The position numbers and the translations under genes are program-made. DNA of 64,000 nucleotides from Paragorgia papillata (taxonomy: Eukaryota; Cnidaria; Anthozoa; Scleralcyonacea; Coralliidae): positions 74,501-138,500 of the forward strand of contig JAWNZC010000179.1 of NCBI GenBank assembly GCA_035771165.1, in the 5' to 3' direction. Below are positions 11,898 through 25,400 of this stretch, piece by piece. The notes beneath the pieces are model-generated. The model saw only the letters and a program-made list of their open reading frames with translations, did no database searches and had not been told where the DNA came from. Position 1 is the stretch's first letter, and every line of letters begins with the position of its first letter.

Positions 11898-13040
11898 GGT
11901 AACCAAGGTTAACCGCTGGTCCTTGTTCGGAGTGTTCGTCGACTCAAAACAAATCGCGCTGGAGGAATGGGGAGCACAACATTGAACTCCAGACGTTAGA
12001 ATTGTATAATTTTGGCCTTCGGTACCAACATGTATTTTATTCTAGCATATTCTCTCATCTCGAAATGATGATTATCGTTAATTGTGAAATGTCTTAGAAT
12101 TAACAATAATCATCAATTTTAAATAAATAATTCCCTACCCCCAAACCCAAAAAAAACAACCCTGGCAACCGGGGGCATCGTGAAATTTGACTGGTCAAAA
12201 ATTGCCTTTGACCAGTCACAATTGGAACTCAGACCAGTCACCATGACCAGCGTAACACGAAACGTTATTTTGAGCCCCGAGTAATACTGTAGATAAATCC
12301 CAAGAATGAGGGATGTATGCTATATAAAGACCTGAGGACGTGCAGCATCCAAGGGCTTTATATCACATACATCCCGACGTTCGAGGGATTTATCTGGTCT
12401 TTTTTTTCCACCTTGGACAAAGATTTTCCTTGTTTTTTTCTTCATTTCGTTTCTAATTATTATTCAAGGGCTTTATGCGATATAAAGCCCTCGAAAAAAC
12501 AAAGAAAACCGACTCAATAATAAATTAATAGAGGATAACACCAATCTGACACAAGGTTATAAATGAGGGTGACCCTTCATTATCTAAAAACCAGTTTCCA
12601 CTCAAAAAATTTTTCTTCAGAACAATAGACAGGTATCTTTCCTTTGTGTTGTAGATTTATTTTACCTGAGATGAAATATTGCACTAGACATACAGTTGGG
12701 TCAGACTACATATCAGTTAATATCATATGTAGACCAGAATGGCTACACTTGAGTTTATCATACAACAATAACAACTACAGAAAATATTGCAGCTTTTAGT
12801 TAATAATAAAAAAAGTTGGCATGACTGTGTTTATGTCTGTCGGTACCTATAAATATAATACAATTCCTTTTTCTGTGAATCAATTTCAATCCAATATAAA
12901 TACTTTCTTGGTCAACAGATCCAGTGTAATCTGTCCGCACCTGTCAGCCCACAGCAAAAATCTGATCAAAGTAATGTTCCACTGTACTTCCAAAACCACT
13001 CCTGTACATGTAAGTGGCTACAGAATGTAATCAGCAATTC

Positions 13041-15360
13041 TTATCCTCCATGAAGTGTCGATATAAAGACAACCTTGTCATTTGCTTTGAGATTATAATC
13101 AATTTCCCCCTACAAGATATATGTAAAAGTAGATACATAAATTAAGAATAGGCAGAAAATCTGGTCAGGAAAAATAGATAAGATAGCATTTAAAAACAGG
13201 GACCACCAGACCAATTGTTGTTTATACTGTAAAAGGAAAAAGTGATAAACTGCCAAGATTTTTATAATGCCTTGAATAAATCATACCATTAATTCCCAAT
13301 CAGAGTCATTGATAAGTACTAAGATTCCAGGTCGACTGAAAGAAAAAGAATAGTTTATATATGTAGTTTGTATATTGAACAGGATTCTCTCTATGCAGAA
13401 GCAGCAGTGGTGCAACTACTGGGTGGGTAAACCCCACAGGCCCTAGCAAAAGGAATTCATTAGGGGCCCCGAACATTTTGTGATGTCATTATTATTATCA
13501 TGTCATGACAGTCATTATCATGTCTTCCAACTATGTTATGTTGTGTTGTTTCAGACTGCTGACATAAAACATCAACATAACATGGTTTTTGCCTTTGCGA
13601 CGTTTGTGTTATTGTCTTTATGTGGTTTAATATGTTGCTAGTGTGAACTTTGACATTAAGACAAAAGTTAGATCCACCCCCCTCATTAAAGATCTATTTA
13701 TGTGTGACAGATTTATAGAATTATAGTAAAGACTGAAAATGAACGGGTGTGGGAATTTTCACTGAAGTCGATCCCCTGAACATTTTATGAATCTATTCAA
13801 ATAATCTGTCCACTTTAGCAGATTTTGAATCGGAGTGCGAGTGATTAGATTTTGCTCAAAAGTGCTCTCAAAGTGCAGGAAATGCCATTTCAGAGACCCT
13901 AGATTCAAAAATTTTCTGGGGAAGCATGCCCCCAAACCCCCCTAGAAATGCAGTCACTAAATCGGAAAGGGCTGCCCGAAGTAACCAATCCCACGGGCCC
14001 CCAGATGCCTAGTTGCACCACTGAGAAACAGGAAATATGACTTTAGTATAATTAGGTCCCAATCAACCATTAAGCAAGAGCTTCTAGAAAGCATACTTAT
14101 AATTGAATACAATAATTATACTACCAATTACTGCTATACCAACATAAATACAACTCATAACCACTAGTGGAAAATAAAGTAAGAACTTCAACTTACACGG
14201 ACTCTCCTTGAATAAAAAGTTCTGGTCTCTCTTGAAGCAAGTTATCTTTTATCCAGAATAACAATTTCTTGATTGTCCCTAAACATACATTAAAAAGTAA
14301 TTGAATAAAAAAAATGACTCAAAAAGCATACCACAGAAAGAGCAGAAAACATTACAATAAGAATATAAGATAATGATATGTATAATAGTAAAAAATAAGA
14401 ATATGTATAATAGTAAAAAATAGGTCATAAAATACAGGTACTGTAAACGTAAGAACAATAAGTATCAATTCAGTAATGAATAAAGTTAATTGACAAAAAA
14501 TCATCAAAGTATCAAAAAAATATAAAAAAGTATCAATTTATATAAAGTATCAACAAAGTATCAATAAAGTATCAATTTATATAAAGAATCAATAAAGTAT
14601 CAATTCTATATAAAGTATCGATAAAGTATCAATTTATATATAAAGAATCAATAAAGTATCAAAAAAGTATCAAAAAAGTATCAATTTATATAAACTATAA
14701 AGTATCAACAAAGTATCAATTTATATATAAAGAATCAATAAAGTACCAAAAAAGTATAAAAAAAGTATCAATTTATATATAAAGAATCAATAAAGTATAA
14801 AAAAAGTATAAAAAAAGTATCAATTTATATAAAGTATCAATAAAGTATCAATTTATATAAAGAATCAATAAAGTATCAAAAAAGTATCAATTTTATATAA
14901 AGTATCAATTTATATAAACTATAAAGTATCAATAAAGTATCAATTTATATATAAAGAATCAATAAAGTATCAATTTATATAAAGTATCAATAAAGTATCA
15001 ATTTATATAAAGAATCAATAAAGTATAAAAAAAGTATCAATTTATAAAGTATCAAATAAAATATCAAAAAGTATCAATTACGTATCAAATAAAGTATCAA
15101 TAGAGAATCGATTAAGTATCAACAAAGTATGAATATGCTACAAAATGTAAAGATATTGTATAAATAACAATTCATATTCACATGGTTTTTGCGCTTCATC
15201 GAGGACGACATCATATTTCTTGACTTTTCCAAAAAGTAATTCGGCACCACCACTAATCAAGAAAACAGAAGAAAGTCTAATGCTGTTTAACCACATTGAT
15301 TTTAACCCAACTTTCATCATCTTACCTGAACTCCAACGAAATCAGCAACACATCCGCCAT
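13041..15360 (-). CDS. URM1: Ubiquitin-related modifier 1, complete, 5 exons
   Basis: Exons: 15326-15360, 15182-15252, 14197-14278, 13287-13335, 13041-13109 (TAA at 13041-13043). The joined protein is 101 aa, the same length as human URM1. It contains [50 protein letters not shown] and [16 protein letters not shown], and ends FISTLHGG. The C-terminal Gly-Gly ends exactly at the stop, so no processing is needed before thiocarboxylation by the MOCS3/Uba4 E1. URM1 is the sulfur carrier for 2-thiolation of wobble uridine in cytosolic tRNAs (with CTU1/CTU2) and a protein modifier under oxidative stress. The start was chosen because ATG 15360 gives [11 protein letters not shown] leading straight into the beta-grasp fold and no upstream exon is needed. 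Intron 2 (15181-14279) is three quarters tandem repeat, and intron 3 carries a transposon-like element. Confidence 0.96.
13405..14023. mobile_element. Element with CAGTGGTGCAACTA inverted ends
   Basis: The inverted ends lie at 13405 and 14023. The interior carries the GCAGGAAATGCCATTTCAGA ... AGCATGCCCCC module also seen near 43.75 kb (inverted), 51.19 kb and 59.05 kb. URM1 intron 3. Confidence 0.6.
14463..15130. repeat. AT-rich minisatellite (aagtatcaataa) in URM1 intron 2
   Basis: Irregular repeats of AAGTATCAAT plus AAA or TTATATA spacers fill about three quarters of the 903-nt intron and begin about 50 nt after the donor in transcript direction. Confidence 0.9.
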
Positions 15361-15841
15361 TTTGAAAGCGACAAATATTTTCGCGCGCTCTTTCGCGGGA
15401 AATTTCTAACCCACGCGACAAACACGAACATTATAAAACTAGGTTCCAGTACTTCTAACTTCCAACCGCGCGTTTCTCCGAAATTTAGAAGTACTAAAAT
15501 CCCAGAATTTTTTTCTTTTGGTATTTTTTTCACAAAAGCGAAATTAAAAAACAATATGAAAAAAAAATGTTGTTTACACTCCTTTAATAATAATCACAGA
15601 GTACTGTTCATGTAGCACAATTAGTCTAATTCTTGTATCTATGCTTCTGAAATTATGCTTCTGGAATTATGCTTCTATACAGTACATGCACAGTTGACTA
15701 GTATACAGAGCAAATTAGTGAAAAGGTGGTAAACTGCCGAGATTAGTTTTGATAGCGAAATACTGACGCTTCGAGCAGTATTTTGTTATCAAAACTAATC
15801 TAAGCAGTTTACCACCTTTTCACTTTGCTCTATCTAAAACA

Positions 15842-16134
15842 TACCCTGGGTCCCAGAGGCTCTGAGTTTGTGTTTACTTATCGGACTTCCTGTCTTCAAA
15901 AAAACTAGACTTTCGCTTCGGTATTTCAGTGAGCTGAAACGACAATCCGAGACTGAGAGGTGTATGGTTTAAGTTTTTAATATTTTTAATTACTCACGGT
16001 CACGCGTGACTTGCTTTGATTAACGCTTTCAGAAATTTAGGCCAATCAAAAACCGAGTTCAGATATTGAACAAAGCGAGACCAGAGGCTCTCCCTCTCCC
16101 AAACACAAACTCAGAGCCTCTGGTACCCAGGGTA
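15842..16134. mobile_element. MITE with 9-bp target-site duplication, nested in another repeat
   Basis: The terminal inverted repeats start TACCCTGGGTCCCAGAGGCT and end with the complement. It is flanked by a perfect 9-bp duplication TCTAAAACA (15833-15841 and 16135-16143). Nine-bp duplications are typical of Mutator-like elements. The insertion splits a fold-back element (15718-16150) of the family also found at 135-265. Between the URM1 and AGMO genes. Confidence 0.8.
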
Positions 16135-16488
16135 TCTAAAACACTGCCTAACGCAACACTCTACTTTCTGACTAGTATACAGATAATGTACGGTACAAAT
16201 CACAAATAGGTGCCAAGGTCTACTCTTATTCGGGGAAAGAAATATTTTCAAAAAACTTATTATCGAAAATCTACGATATTTTTCTACGTCCTCCTATATA
16301 GGTCGCTTGCAATCACGTGACGGACGCCATTTTGGTTGATTTAGGGTCATCACCTACCTATACTAAAAAACGTTTTCTGATTCATTTTACATAACCTAAC
16401 CCAATCAAAAACTCTAATAAGTTACAAGAATGGGAACGAATAGGCCACTTGCACGATGACGTGACGTTATAGTTCCATGAAAAGTTGG

Positions 16489-19400
16489 TTATTCTTGCTT
16501 TGCCAAGATTTTTTCTGAACGACAGATCAATGCGAGCCAAATAAAGGCCGAGACAACATAAATGACACGAGTTATTCCGAGAAAAGCCAATGGCAGAACT
16601 AAAAACAACAAAGAAATATAATTAATAATACATAGAATTAAGACATTGTTATGTAGCAATATTTATTGGCAATATTTTGCATTTTACTCAATTATAGTGA
16701 AACTACAGGTTTTATGGATTTTTGGCAAGAAAAAGCACAACTAACCAATCAATCAATCAATTAATCAATCAATCAACCAATCAATCAATTAATCAACCAA
16801 TCAATCAATCAATCAACCAATCAATCAATCAACCAACCAATCAACCAATCAATCAATCAACCAATCAATCAACTAATCAATCAATCAATCAACCAATCAA
16901 TCAATAAATCAACCAATCCATCAACCAATCAATCAATCAACCAATCAATCAACCAATCAATCAACCAATCATCAATCAATCAATCAATCAATCAAACTAA
17001 TTAACCCGGAGGGTTACTCTCGTATAGGGTAAAATTTTACATTTTTGCAACAATAGTTACTTCAATTAATTAATTGTCTTTCTGAACAAGCAAAAAAGAA
17101 GTTTATCAAATCAAAACCATACCCCCAACATGTGTTTGTTTCGAAGCAAGTACATGATCGATGACAAGAAAAGAAAAACATCGAAGAAATTCCAAATGGG
17201 GAGCATACCATCTAAGAAGAAAAAGGAAACAGTATATAGTACAAAGTTTCTTCATATGATTCCCAATGGTTTACTGAAAAGTTAAAAAAGGTTATTTCGT
17301 AAAAGAGTAAAACCAAACTTCTTTCCGTGGTCATTGGCATGAATATTTGACAAATTTTTCCAATCAGATTAAACTAAGAAAATTCTTAAAGTTTAAGTAA
17401 TCAAGCGATTTCTAAAAAAAGATCTGAATTCACTCATTCATCATTTCAGCACCCACTTTAAGATTTAAAACAATTTAAGTGCACATACTTATTATCCATA
17501 AGCAAACCAAAATTTGTGGCAGTTAACATTAAGAACAACACTGCTCCAAGAACATTTGTTTGACTGAGAGTCTGTAATAAAACATACATTTGTATACATA
17601 CATACATACATACATAATCATTCATTTAAACACGATAAACTATTACAGCAAAGCTGATGTGGTCTTGTGAACATGATAATAATAAAAACGCCAAAAACCG
17701 TTAAAAATAGAAAACAAAAAACATATCATTTGTTGGAAATGAATGCTATCCTTGTACAAAGATTTATAACATTTGGTTAAAAACTGAAGAATTAACAACA
17801 AACGTGCCGATTTTGGCTGTCTCTGTGTCCACCGTGCTTGAGGGGACAATTTAATCACTAATTTCCCGATATGTCATGGTGTTATTTGTAATACACTCGC
17901 TTGCACCTAAGTGGAAACACCGCTCGTCAAAACATGTTCTATTTCAACGTCAAACATAAAAGTTTTCCCTACATGTTTGTGCTCTTAGCCAATCACGTCT
18001 TGCCAATCCCACGGTGTCAATTTCAAAACGGTTAACTTTTGAACATGTTTTGACGGGCGGTGCAAAGGACAGTACCATGATTATCTTATAATAATGCATT
18101 TCTTTGTTGTGTAAAAGAGTACTGTTTGGATGTTTGGTTATGTCTGCTAATGAGGGGGAAAATTAGAAATTTCACCTGTTTGGGGGAATTTAGAGATTAA
18201 ATTACTGGGTAAGAAGTTAATCATGGTATAACATAGATAAATCAATAAATGAAGGAAGAAAGGAAGGGCGGACGGACGGAAAAGAGAAAGGGATGAAGGG
18301 ATGAAAGAAGGAAGAGAGTAAGGAAGAAAGGAAGGAAGAAAGGGAGGAAGGAAGGAAGGAAGGAAAGAAGGAAGGAAGGAAGGAAGGAAGGAAGGAAGGA
18401 AGGAAGGAAGGAAGGAAGGAAGGAAAGAAGGAAGGAAGGAAAGAAGGAAGGAAGGAAGGAAGGAAGGAAGGAAGGAAGGAAGGAAGGAAGGAAGGGAGGG
18501 AGGAAGGGAGGGAGGAAGGGAGGGAGGAAGGAAGGAAGGAAGGAAGGAAGGAAGGAAGGAAGGAAGGAAGGAAGGAAGGAAGGAAGGAAGGAAGGAAGGA
18601 AGGAAGGAAGGAAGGAAGGAAGGAAGGAAGGAAGGAAGGAAGGAAGGAAGGAAGGAAGGAAGGAAGGAAGGAAGGAAAGAAAACAGGAAGAGAGGGAGAG
18701 AGGGGAAAAGAGAGGGAGGGAGGGAGGGAGCCAGAGAAGAAGAGAAGGAAAGAGAGGGACGAAAGAAAGAAAAGAAGGAAAAAAAAAAAAAAAGAAGGGC
18801 TGACAATACTAGTAGAAAGTGGAAGGAATGGAAGAAGAGGTAGATGGGTAGAAGGAGAGAGGGAGGGAAAGCAAGAGAGTGAGGGGGAAAGATAGGGAGG
18901 GAGGGAGAGAAGGATCGATCCACTCATCCATCAATCAACGAATTCAGTTGTAAAGTGGTGTGATTATATATATAATGGTGGTATCAGGGACACAAAACAA
19001 ACTGTTTCCCCCAGTGCTTGTAAATAGATGTCTATTTTATTTAATAAATCTAGATAAAAAAGTTAAAATGAAACAATGAACAAGTAAATATTACCATTTT
19101 TTTCACAACAAGTTCCTGAAAGGCTATGTTAAAGACGATACTATGCACGACTGTGTATATGTTCCCCCACAACGGCAAACCAGAATCATATTTCTGAACA
19201 GGATTTTCTATCTAAGATTTAAAGAAAGTAATTCTAAGTCTAATAACTTGACGCCGCGGTTCCACGTAACATGGACCTAACGATGCAAACAAAATCAACA
19301 TAACTTTTATAATTAAAGAAAGTCACAGCTAACTGACTATTATATATAAAAATCAACATAACTTTTATAATTAAAGAAAGTCACAGCTAACTGACTATTA

Positions 19401-22400
19401 TATTTGATATTTGAAACTAGTTCGATGACTTCAAAAACCCCTCAGTATTGCTAAAATGATTGTAGTGTCTGTACTGAAGTCGCTCTCAAGCAACAGTTCT
19501 CATTTTTTAGCTGTTGGCGTCGTCTGGCCGTCCTGAAGACGTGAAAATGCTCTAAGAACAAGGACGGTGTTGAGATTACTCTTGGGTCTAAAATTATTCA
19601 TTCTCTTTGTTTCACAAAACGAATTATTTTGTTTAAAAGACGTCGTCGTTGAAGTTGCCGTCGTACTTCGTAAGGTCCCTACTGTTTTGCAGGCAGAGGC
19701 AATAGAACTTTAAGGTTTCAGTTGCCACGTCATGGTAGAAACTGCACAAGCAGTGTCACTCTTACAAAAGTGACGCAACCAGGGGTTCTGGAAGCTTTCC
19801 AAAGTTGTGGGTGTTCTTCGTCTCGCAGAATGCCATAAACAGGGCCACGACCTTCAGAGAATATAATAGGTAACTAATAACTATATATAGTTACTTAGGT
19901 TAGATATACTGCCGAAACAGAGAACGTAGGAATCTAACGTTTCGGGCGAAGGGCCTTCGCTCGAAACGTTAGATTCCTACGTTCTCTGTTTCAGTTACTA
20001 TATTTCGATTGTTGTTTCTACACTGCCTACGCAGCACGCTACTTTTAATAACTATATATACATAACATACAAGATAACATCACAAGTCCAGAAAGTGCGA
20101 GTGTCCAGACACCCGGACACCCGCTGCTTCCAGAGCCCCTGGACGCAACTGTGGAAAAAGACAAACCAAAGACATTTCGATATTTTCGCTAAAACTAACA
20201 AACCTCTGGAATATCAGCTGGGTCACCAAGTCGAGGCATACCAGGTGACCAACCAGGTCCCTTCAGCAACACAAACATCTGTGAATAAAAAGAAACAAAA
20301 AAAACACAAAGTTATCATAAACAAATGAATAAATGAACGAACAAACAAACAAACAAACAAACAAACAAACAAACAAACAAACAAACGAACGAACGAACGA
20401 ACGAACGAACGAACGAACGAACCAACGAACCAACGAACGAACGAACGAACGAACGAACGAACGAACGAACGAACGAACGAACGAACGAACGAACGAACGA
20501 ACGAACGAACGAACGAACGAACGAACGAACGAACGAACGAACGAACGAACGAACGAACGAAGAATTAGTCTGTACCTTGTTCTTTATTCCTTCCACGTTC
20601 CAGAAAGTCTTGGCAATATGGACATAATGGCAAATCTATAATATAACAATTTTACGATAGAACTTGGTACTACAAATAGTAAGACATACACTGCATCGCC
20701 AATAAAAAACAATTCCATTACCTGAATCCAAATAGGATTCCACGTGTTAATTTGATGTACCAAACCATAAACAACTTTTTCATCAGTTTCATCTTGGAAA
20801 GTTCCTTATTTTACAATTAAAACACATTATCATAATTTATTTAAAAAAATAGAAAATTAAAAGACAGTGACACTCATATATAATCTATTCAAACTGCACA
20901 CTGTCTTAAAAATCAGTAGATTTTATATTTGAATTTAAATGGACAAACAGGTTTATTACCAAATAAACGATCCCAAATGATTAGAGTTCCACCTGTAAAT
21001 CACAAAATATACAAAAAAGAATAGCATCAGTGTAATATACTGGCTGTAGAAATGCTGTGGAAATGCCATATTCAGTGTATATAGGGATCAGTGGCCCTCC
21101 CTCTGTCTAATCACTAACGTCAAACGATTTTACTTGTCAAAGAGAGAACACTCAGACATCCTAGACAGCAATGGGTTAAGCCCCTTCTAATAAGTCTCTT
21201 TTTAAAGAGCTTTCTTCACAACGATCACCCCTGATGAAGACACTAGATCGGAGTGACAACACGTCATGAACCATTCAACAGTAACTTTTTAAACTACATT
21301 CAAAAAACTTTTAAGCCAGAGTAGCGTTATTAAACTATGTCTGATTCTACACCTGGCTGCGTTAAGAATCTATTTTTTTTACTTTTCAACTAACCGTAAT
21401 TCTTGTCAATGCAGTATGGATTCCTTCCTAAAAATTATAGAAAAAATAGAGTTTTAAACTTGTGTGACAAAAAAGAACGAACAATTAAAATCACAAAAAA
21501 AAAATTCCGTTGTTAACCGTTTGACTACTAGAGGTTCTCACTTGATGAGTACAAACACTTACCATGGTTGGGGATTTTACATATTTGGAACCTTCTGAGA
21601 AGATTTGTAATATATCTTCCTTTCCTAAGATTTCATCTTCATGGACTTTTTTGCCGTTAAAGTTGACGGAAGTGACGTCAAAAGAGGAATTTGTCTATAC
21701 AAAAACCACGTTACAGATTCCTTCTTTGACGTCACTTCCGTCAACTTTCAAAGCAAAAAAGTCCATGAAGATGAAATTTTAGAAAAGGAAGATATATTAC
21801 AAATCTTCTCAGAAGGTTCCAAATATCCTAAATATGTAAAATCCCCAACCATGATATAGGCACTTTAAAGGCACCGTTTACAAAGGAGATTTTTGTTGCG
21901 GTTTTTCTCCTTTCGACACATACGATCGAATGGATTGACTTACGAATGTAGGCAGAGCTACAGTATATGAGGTTCAGTACTTTGGCGAGACATTCATTCT
22001 ATCACATGCGTCGGAGTGAGAAAATCGCAACAAAAATCGCCTGTGTAAACCAGGCTAGTGTACGGGACTTAAAATGTGTTTCTTTTGTTCTCCTATTTTA
22101 AATGGTTTCTTCTCTCGTTTCTTCTTTTGTTCCTGGCGTCCGATATATCGACACTAAGCATATATAAGGGTATATTAAAATACATTTTTACATACATACC
22201 ATGATGAACTCTGTGATGACTTGGGGCATTAAGGATATATTCCAGTGGCCCAAGAGATTTAATCACCTGCGATAGAATTTAACGCGTGAATTAAGTTTAA
22301 AGCATGAGCAGCAGTGCTTTATCAGATTTAAATTATTAAAGTGTATATGAAATGAAAATTAAGTTTGTTTAATTTGGAAGAACTCTTGAAATGGTGAAGT

Positions 22401-25400
22401 AACATCTTCTACAGTTTTTCCATGTCTTACTTCGTTCTTTAGATATTAAGATTTGTTTGATATGTAAATGATCACACTGCATACGTCACATTGTATTATG
22501 AGTTTTTGAGAAATCGTGCATATCATTGATATTTGTCTGTTAAACCGCTTGAACCTGTGTTTGTTTAAAGTCATGAGACAAATACACCTACATGCCCAGT
22601 TTCGTGTGACTTTGTTCGATAACTTCAACGACATTCCTAATTTTACAACAACTCGTTATACAATGTGACGTATGCAGTGTGATCATTTACATATCAAACA
22701 AATAGCAATATCTCAAGAACGAAGTAAGCTATGGAAAAACTGTAGAAGATGTTACTTTACAATATCAAGAGTTCTTCCAAATTAGACAAACTTAATTTTC
22801 ATTTCATATACACTTTAAGAATTAAACAGTATTAAGCCCTAATCAAACCAGAACGCAAGTCATCGCAAGTTGGCGGTCACAAATTTCTGTGGCAGTCGTT
22901 CGAACACCCAAATTAACAAAATAAAGGTTTCATGCGTGTTTTAAACAAGTTTTAACTTTGTCACGGCACATAATATTTTCGGGAAATTATTCAGAGCGGC
23001 TGGTTGAGATAGCGTGACTGCCAACTTGCGATGACTTGCGTTCTCGTTTGATTAGGGCTTTAAGAATAGATCTTTCCGCATGAAGTGAATGGATCGTGTG
23101 ATCTTTCTTTTTAACAAATCTGATTGGCTAATCTCGAACCAGACAGTTTACTTAAACGGTCTGAAGTTGACTATGCTTCACTCTTATCTGTTTACACCAC
23201 TTGCATAAGATCTGTGCTGGAATACGCCTGTCAAACCTGGAACTTCGGCATTCCACGATATCTCTCTGAAGAAGTCGAACGTATCCAAAGAAGAGCTTTA
23301 ACTCATTTCTGTCCGAGGGCTTCCCCAGAGGTGAATAAAATCGTCTGGCGTTAGCCAGAATAAAATACTAAAGACCAATTCGGACAGGAAAGAGTTAAGA
23401 ATAATTTATCCGCAACTATCTTATAAACAGGCTTTGGAAATCACCCATTTGCCAACTCTATCACAAAGACGGGATAACCTATGTAGATCACATTTTAATA
23501 AATTAATGAACCCTAATCATAAACTACATTACCTTCTTCCTGAGAAACGTAATGACAATCTTCGAAATAATGACAATTTTACGAACTTTCCTTGTCGCAC
23601 TTCTCGTTTTAAAAATAGTTTTATCCCAAGTAGTGTAGTCCTTTTTAATGATACTTGAATTGTCTCCTAGTTTTATCTGTACACTTACTTAAATTTTAGA
23701 GTAGTCATTTTTAAATTTGTAAACTGAGCAATTCAGCTCTGTGAGCTGCAATTCGGTTTCCGCATATCAGAGTTAAAGTTGTCTGAAGTTCTGGATGGCC
23801 AAAGTTTTACGAGAGCCAATCAAACTTCTCAATACGTTATCCACCACTGACTAACCTCAGTATGGATCCAGAACTGATAGAGAAGATTAAACTGAACATG
23901 AACAAAAAACACAGAGGGCGGAACGAAAAAGCCAATTGGGGAGTAAATAACCTAAAAAAATTAAAAGGGAATTTACTGATAAGAAGTTTAATTAAATCAT
24001 CAAGATTTTAAAAAAAAATGAAAGATGACACATTTAATGAGTGAAATTATTTTAAAGTCAATATGAGAGAAAGAAATGAATGACATATTTATGAATGAAT
24101 GATTGATTGATTGAAAGAATGACTAGATCGGTGGATGGAAGGAAGGAAGGAAGAAAGGAAGGAAGAAAGAAAAGATGGAAGGAAGGAAAGAAAGAAGCAA
24201 AGAAAGAAGGATGGAAAAAGAAAGGAATTAAAAAGGAAGGAAGGAAGGAAGGGAAGGAAGGAAGGAAGGAAGGAAGGAAGGAAGGAAGGAAGGAAGGAAG
24301 GAAGGAAGGAAGGAAGGAAGGAAGGAAGGAAGGGGAGGGAGGGAGGGAGGGAGGGAGGGAGGGAGGGAGGGAGGAAGGAAGGAAGGAAGGAAGGAAGGAA
24401 GGAAGGAAGAAAGAAAAGATGGAAGGAAGGAAAGAAAGAAGCAAAGAAAGAAGGATGGAAAAAGAAAGGAATTAAAAAGGAAGGAAGGAAGGAAGGGAAG
24501 GAAGGAAGGAAGGAAGGAAGGAAGGAAGGAAGGAAGGAAGGAAGGAAGGGGAGGGAGGGAGGGAGGGAGGGAGGGAGGGAGGGAGGAAGGAAGGGAGGAA
24601 GGAAGGAAGGAAGGAAGGAAGGAAGGAAGGAAGGAAGGAAGGAAGGAAGGAAGGAAGGAAGGATTAGAAAAGGAGGGAGGAAGGAAGGATGGATGGAAAG
24701 AAGAAAGGAAAGAAGGAAGGATGAAAAGAAGGAAGGATGAATGGATGGATGGCAGACACATATTGTTAATACAAAACAAACAATAATACTAGTACTGACC
24801 ATACTGTTTAAATGCTGAAAAATCGACTGCCTTAATGCTGTTGTCAGATTGTAGTCTTCAGAACTGTGATGAGCTTGATGAGCTGCCCAAATAAAGTTAA
24901 TTTCTGTAAATATATAAAACAAATATTAAACTGGTTCTTGCTACATTGGAAAGAAAACAGAAGTTAATACCATATGTGACAGAGTCAATTTAAAAACCAT
25001 TGGACATTGAATTACAGTAAATAATATCAACCAAATTACTACACACGTAAAAATCTCACAGCTTGTCAACAGGATGTGTTCGCAACAGGCTTGTAGCAAG
25101 GCTGTTAACAGGTTGTAACAATATTGTTCATTCAAGAAGCTGCTTTATAACAACCTTGTTAGCATCAACCTGTTAACAACTTGTTGAGTGCAGAGCGGTA
25201 ACAGGTTGTCAACAGTCTGTTGGAGTCATCAGCCTTGTTACAAGTTGTCAACAACCTGTTACAGACATGTTAACAGACTGGGACAGCCAGTGCGAACACA
25301 TGACGGTGACAGCCTGTTGAACAGCCTTGTAACAATTTGCTTGCAGGTATGTAACAGCTTGTGCGTTTCTACGTGTGTAGTCTGTCTAATCAAATGTGCA

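Noticed and set aside
17214..17276. Upstream acceptor for AGMO exon 14 (CTTTTCAG before TAAACC)
   Set aside because: In the required phase it leads to a stop within eight codons. The acceptor at 17212-17213, after a strong pyrimidine tract, gives the conserved LEFLRC segment.
18147..18927. Long Ser/Pro/Phe/Leu-rich open frames on the minus strand (also at 24.1-24.9 and 48.0-48.6 kb)
   Set aside because: They are direct translations of GGAA arrays (TTCC in this strand). There are no splice or domain signals, and all frames are open because the repeat lacks stops.
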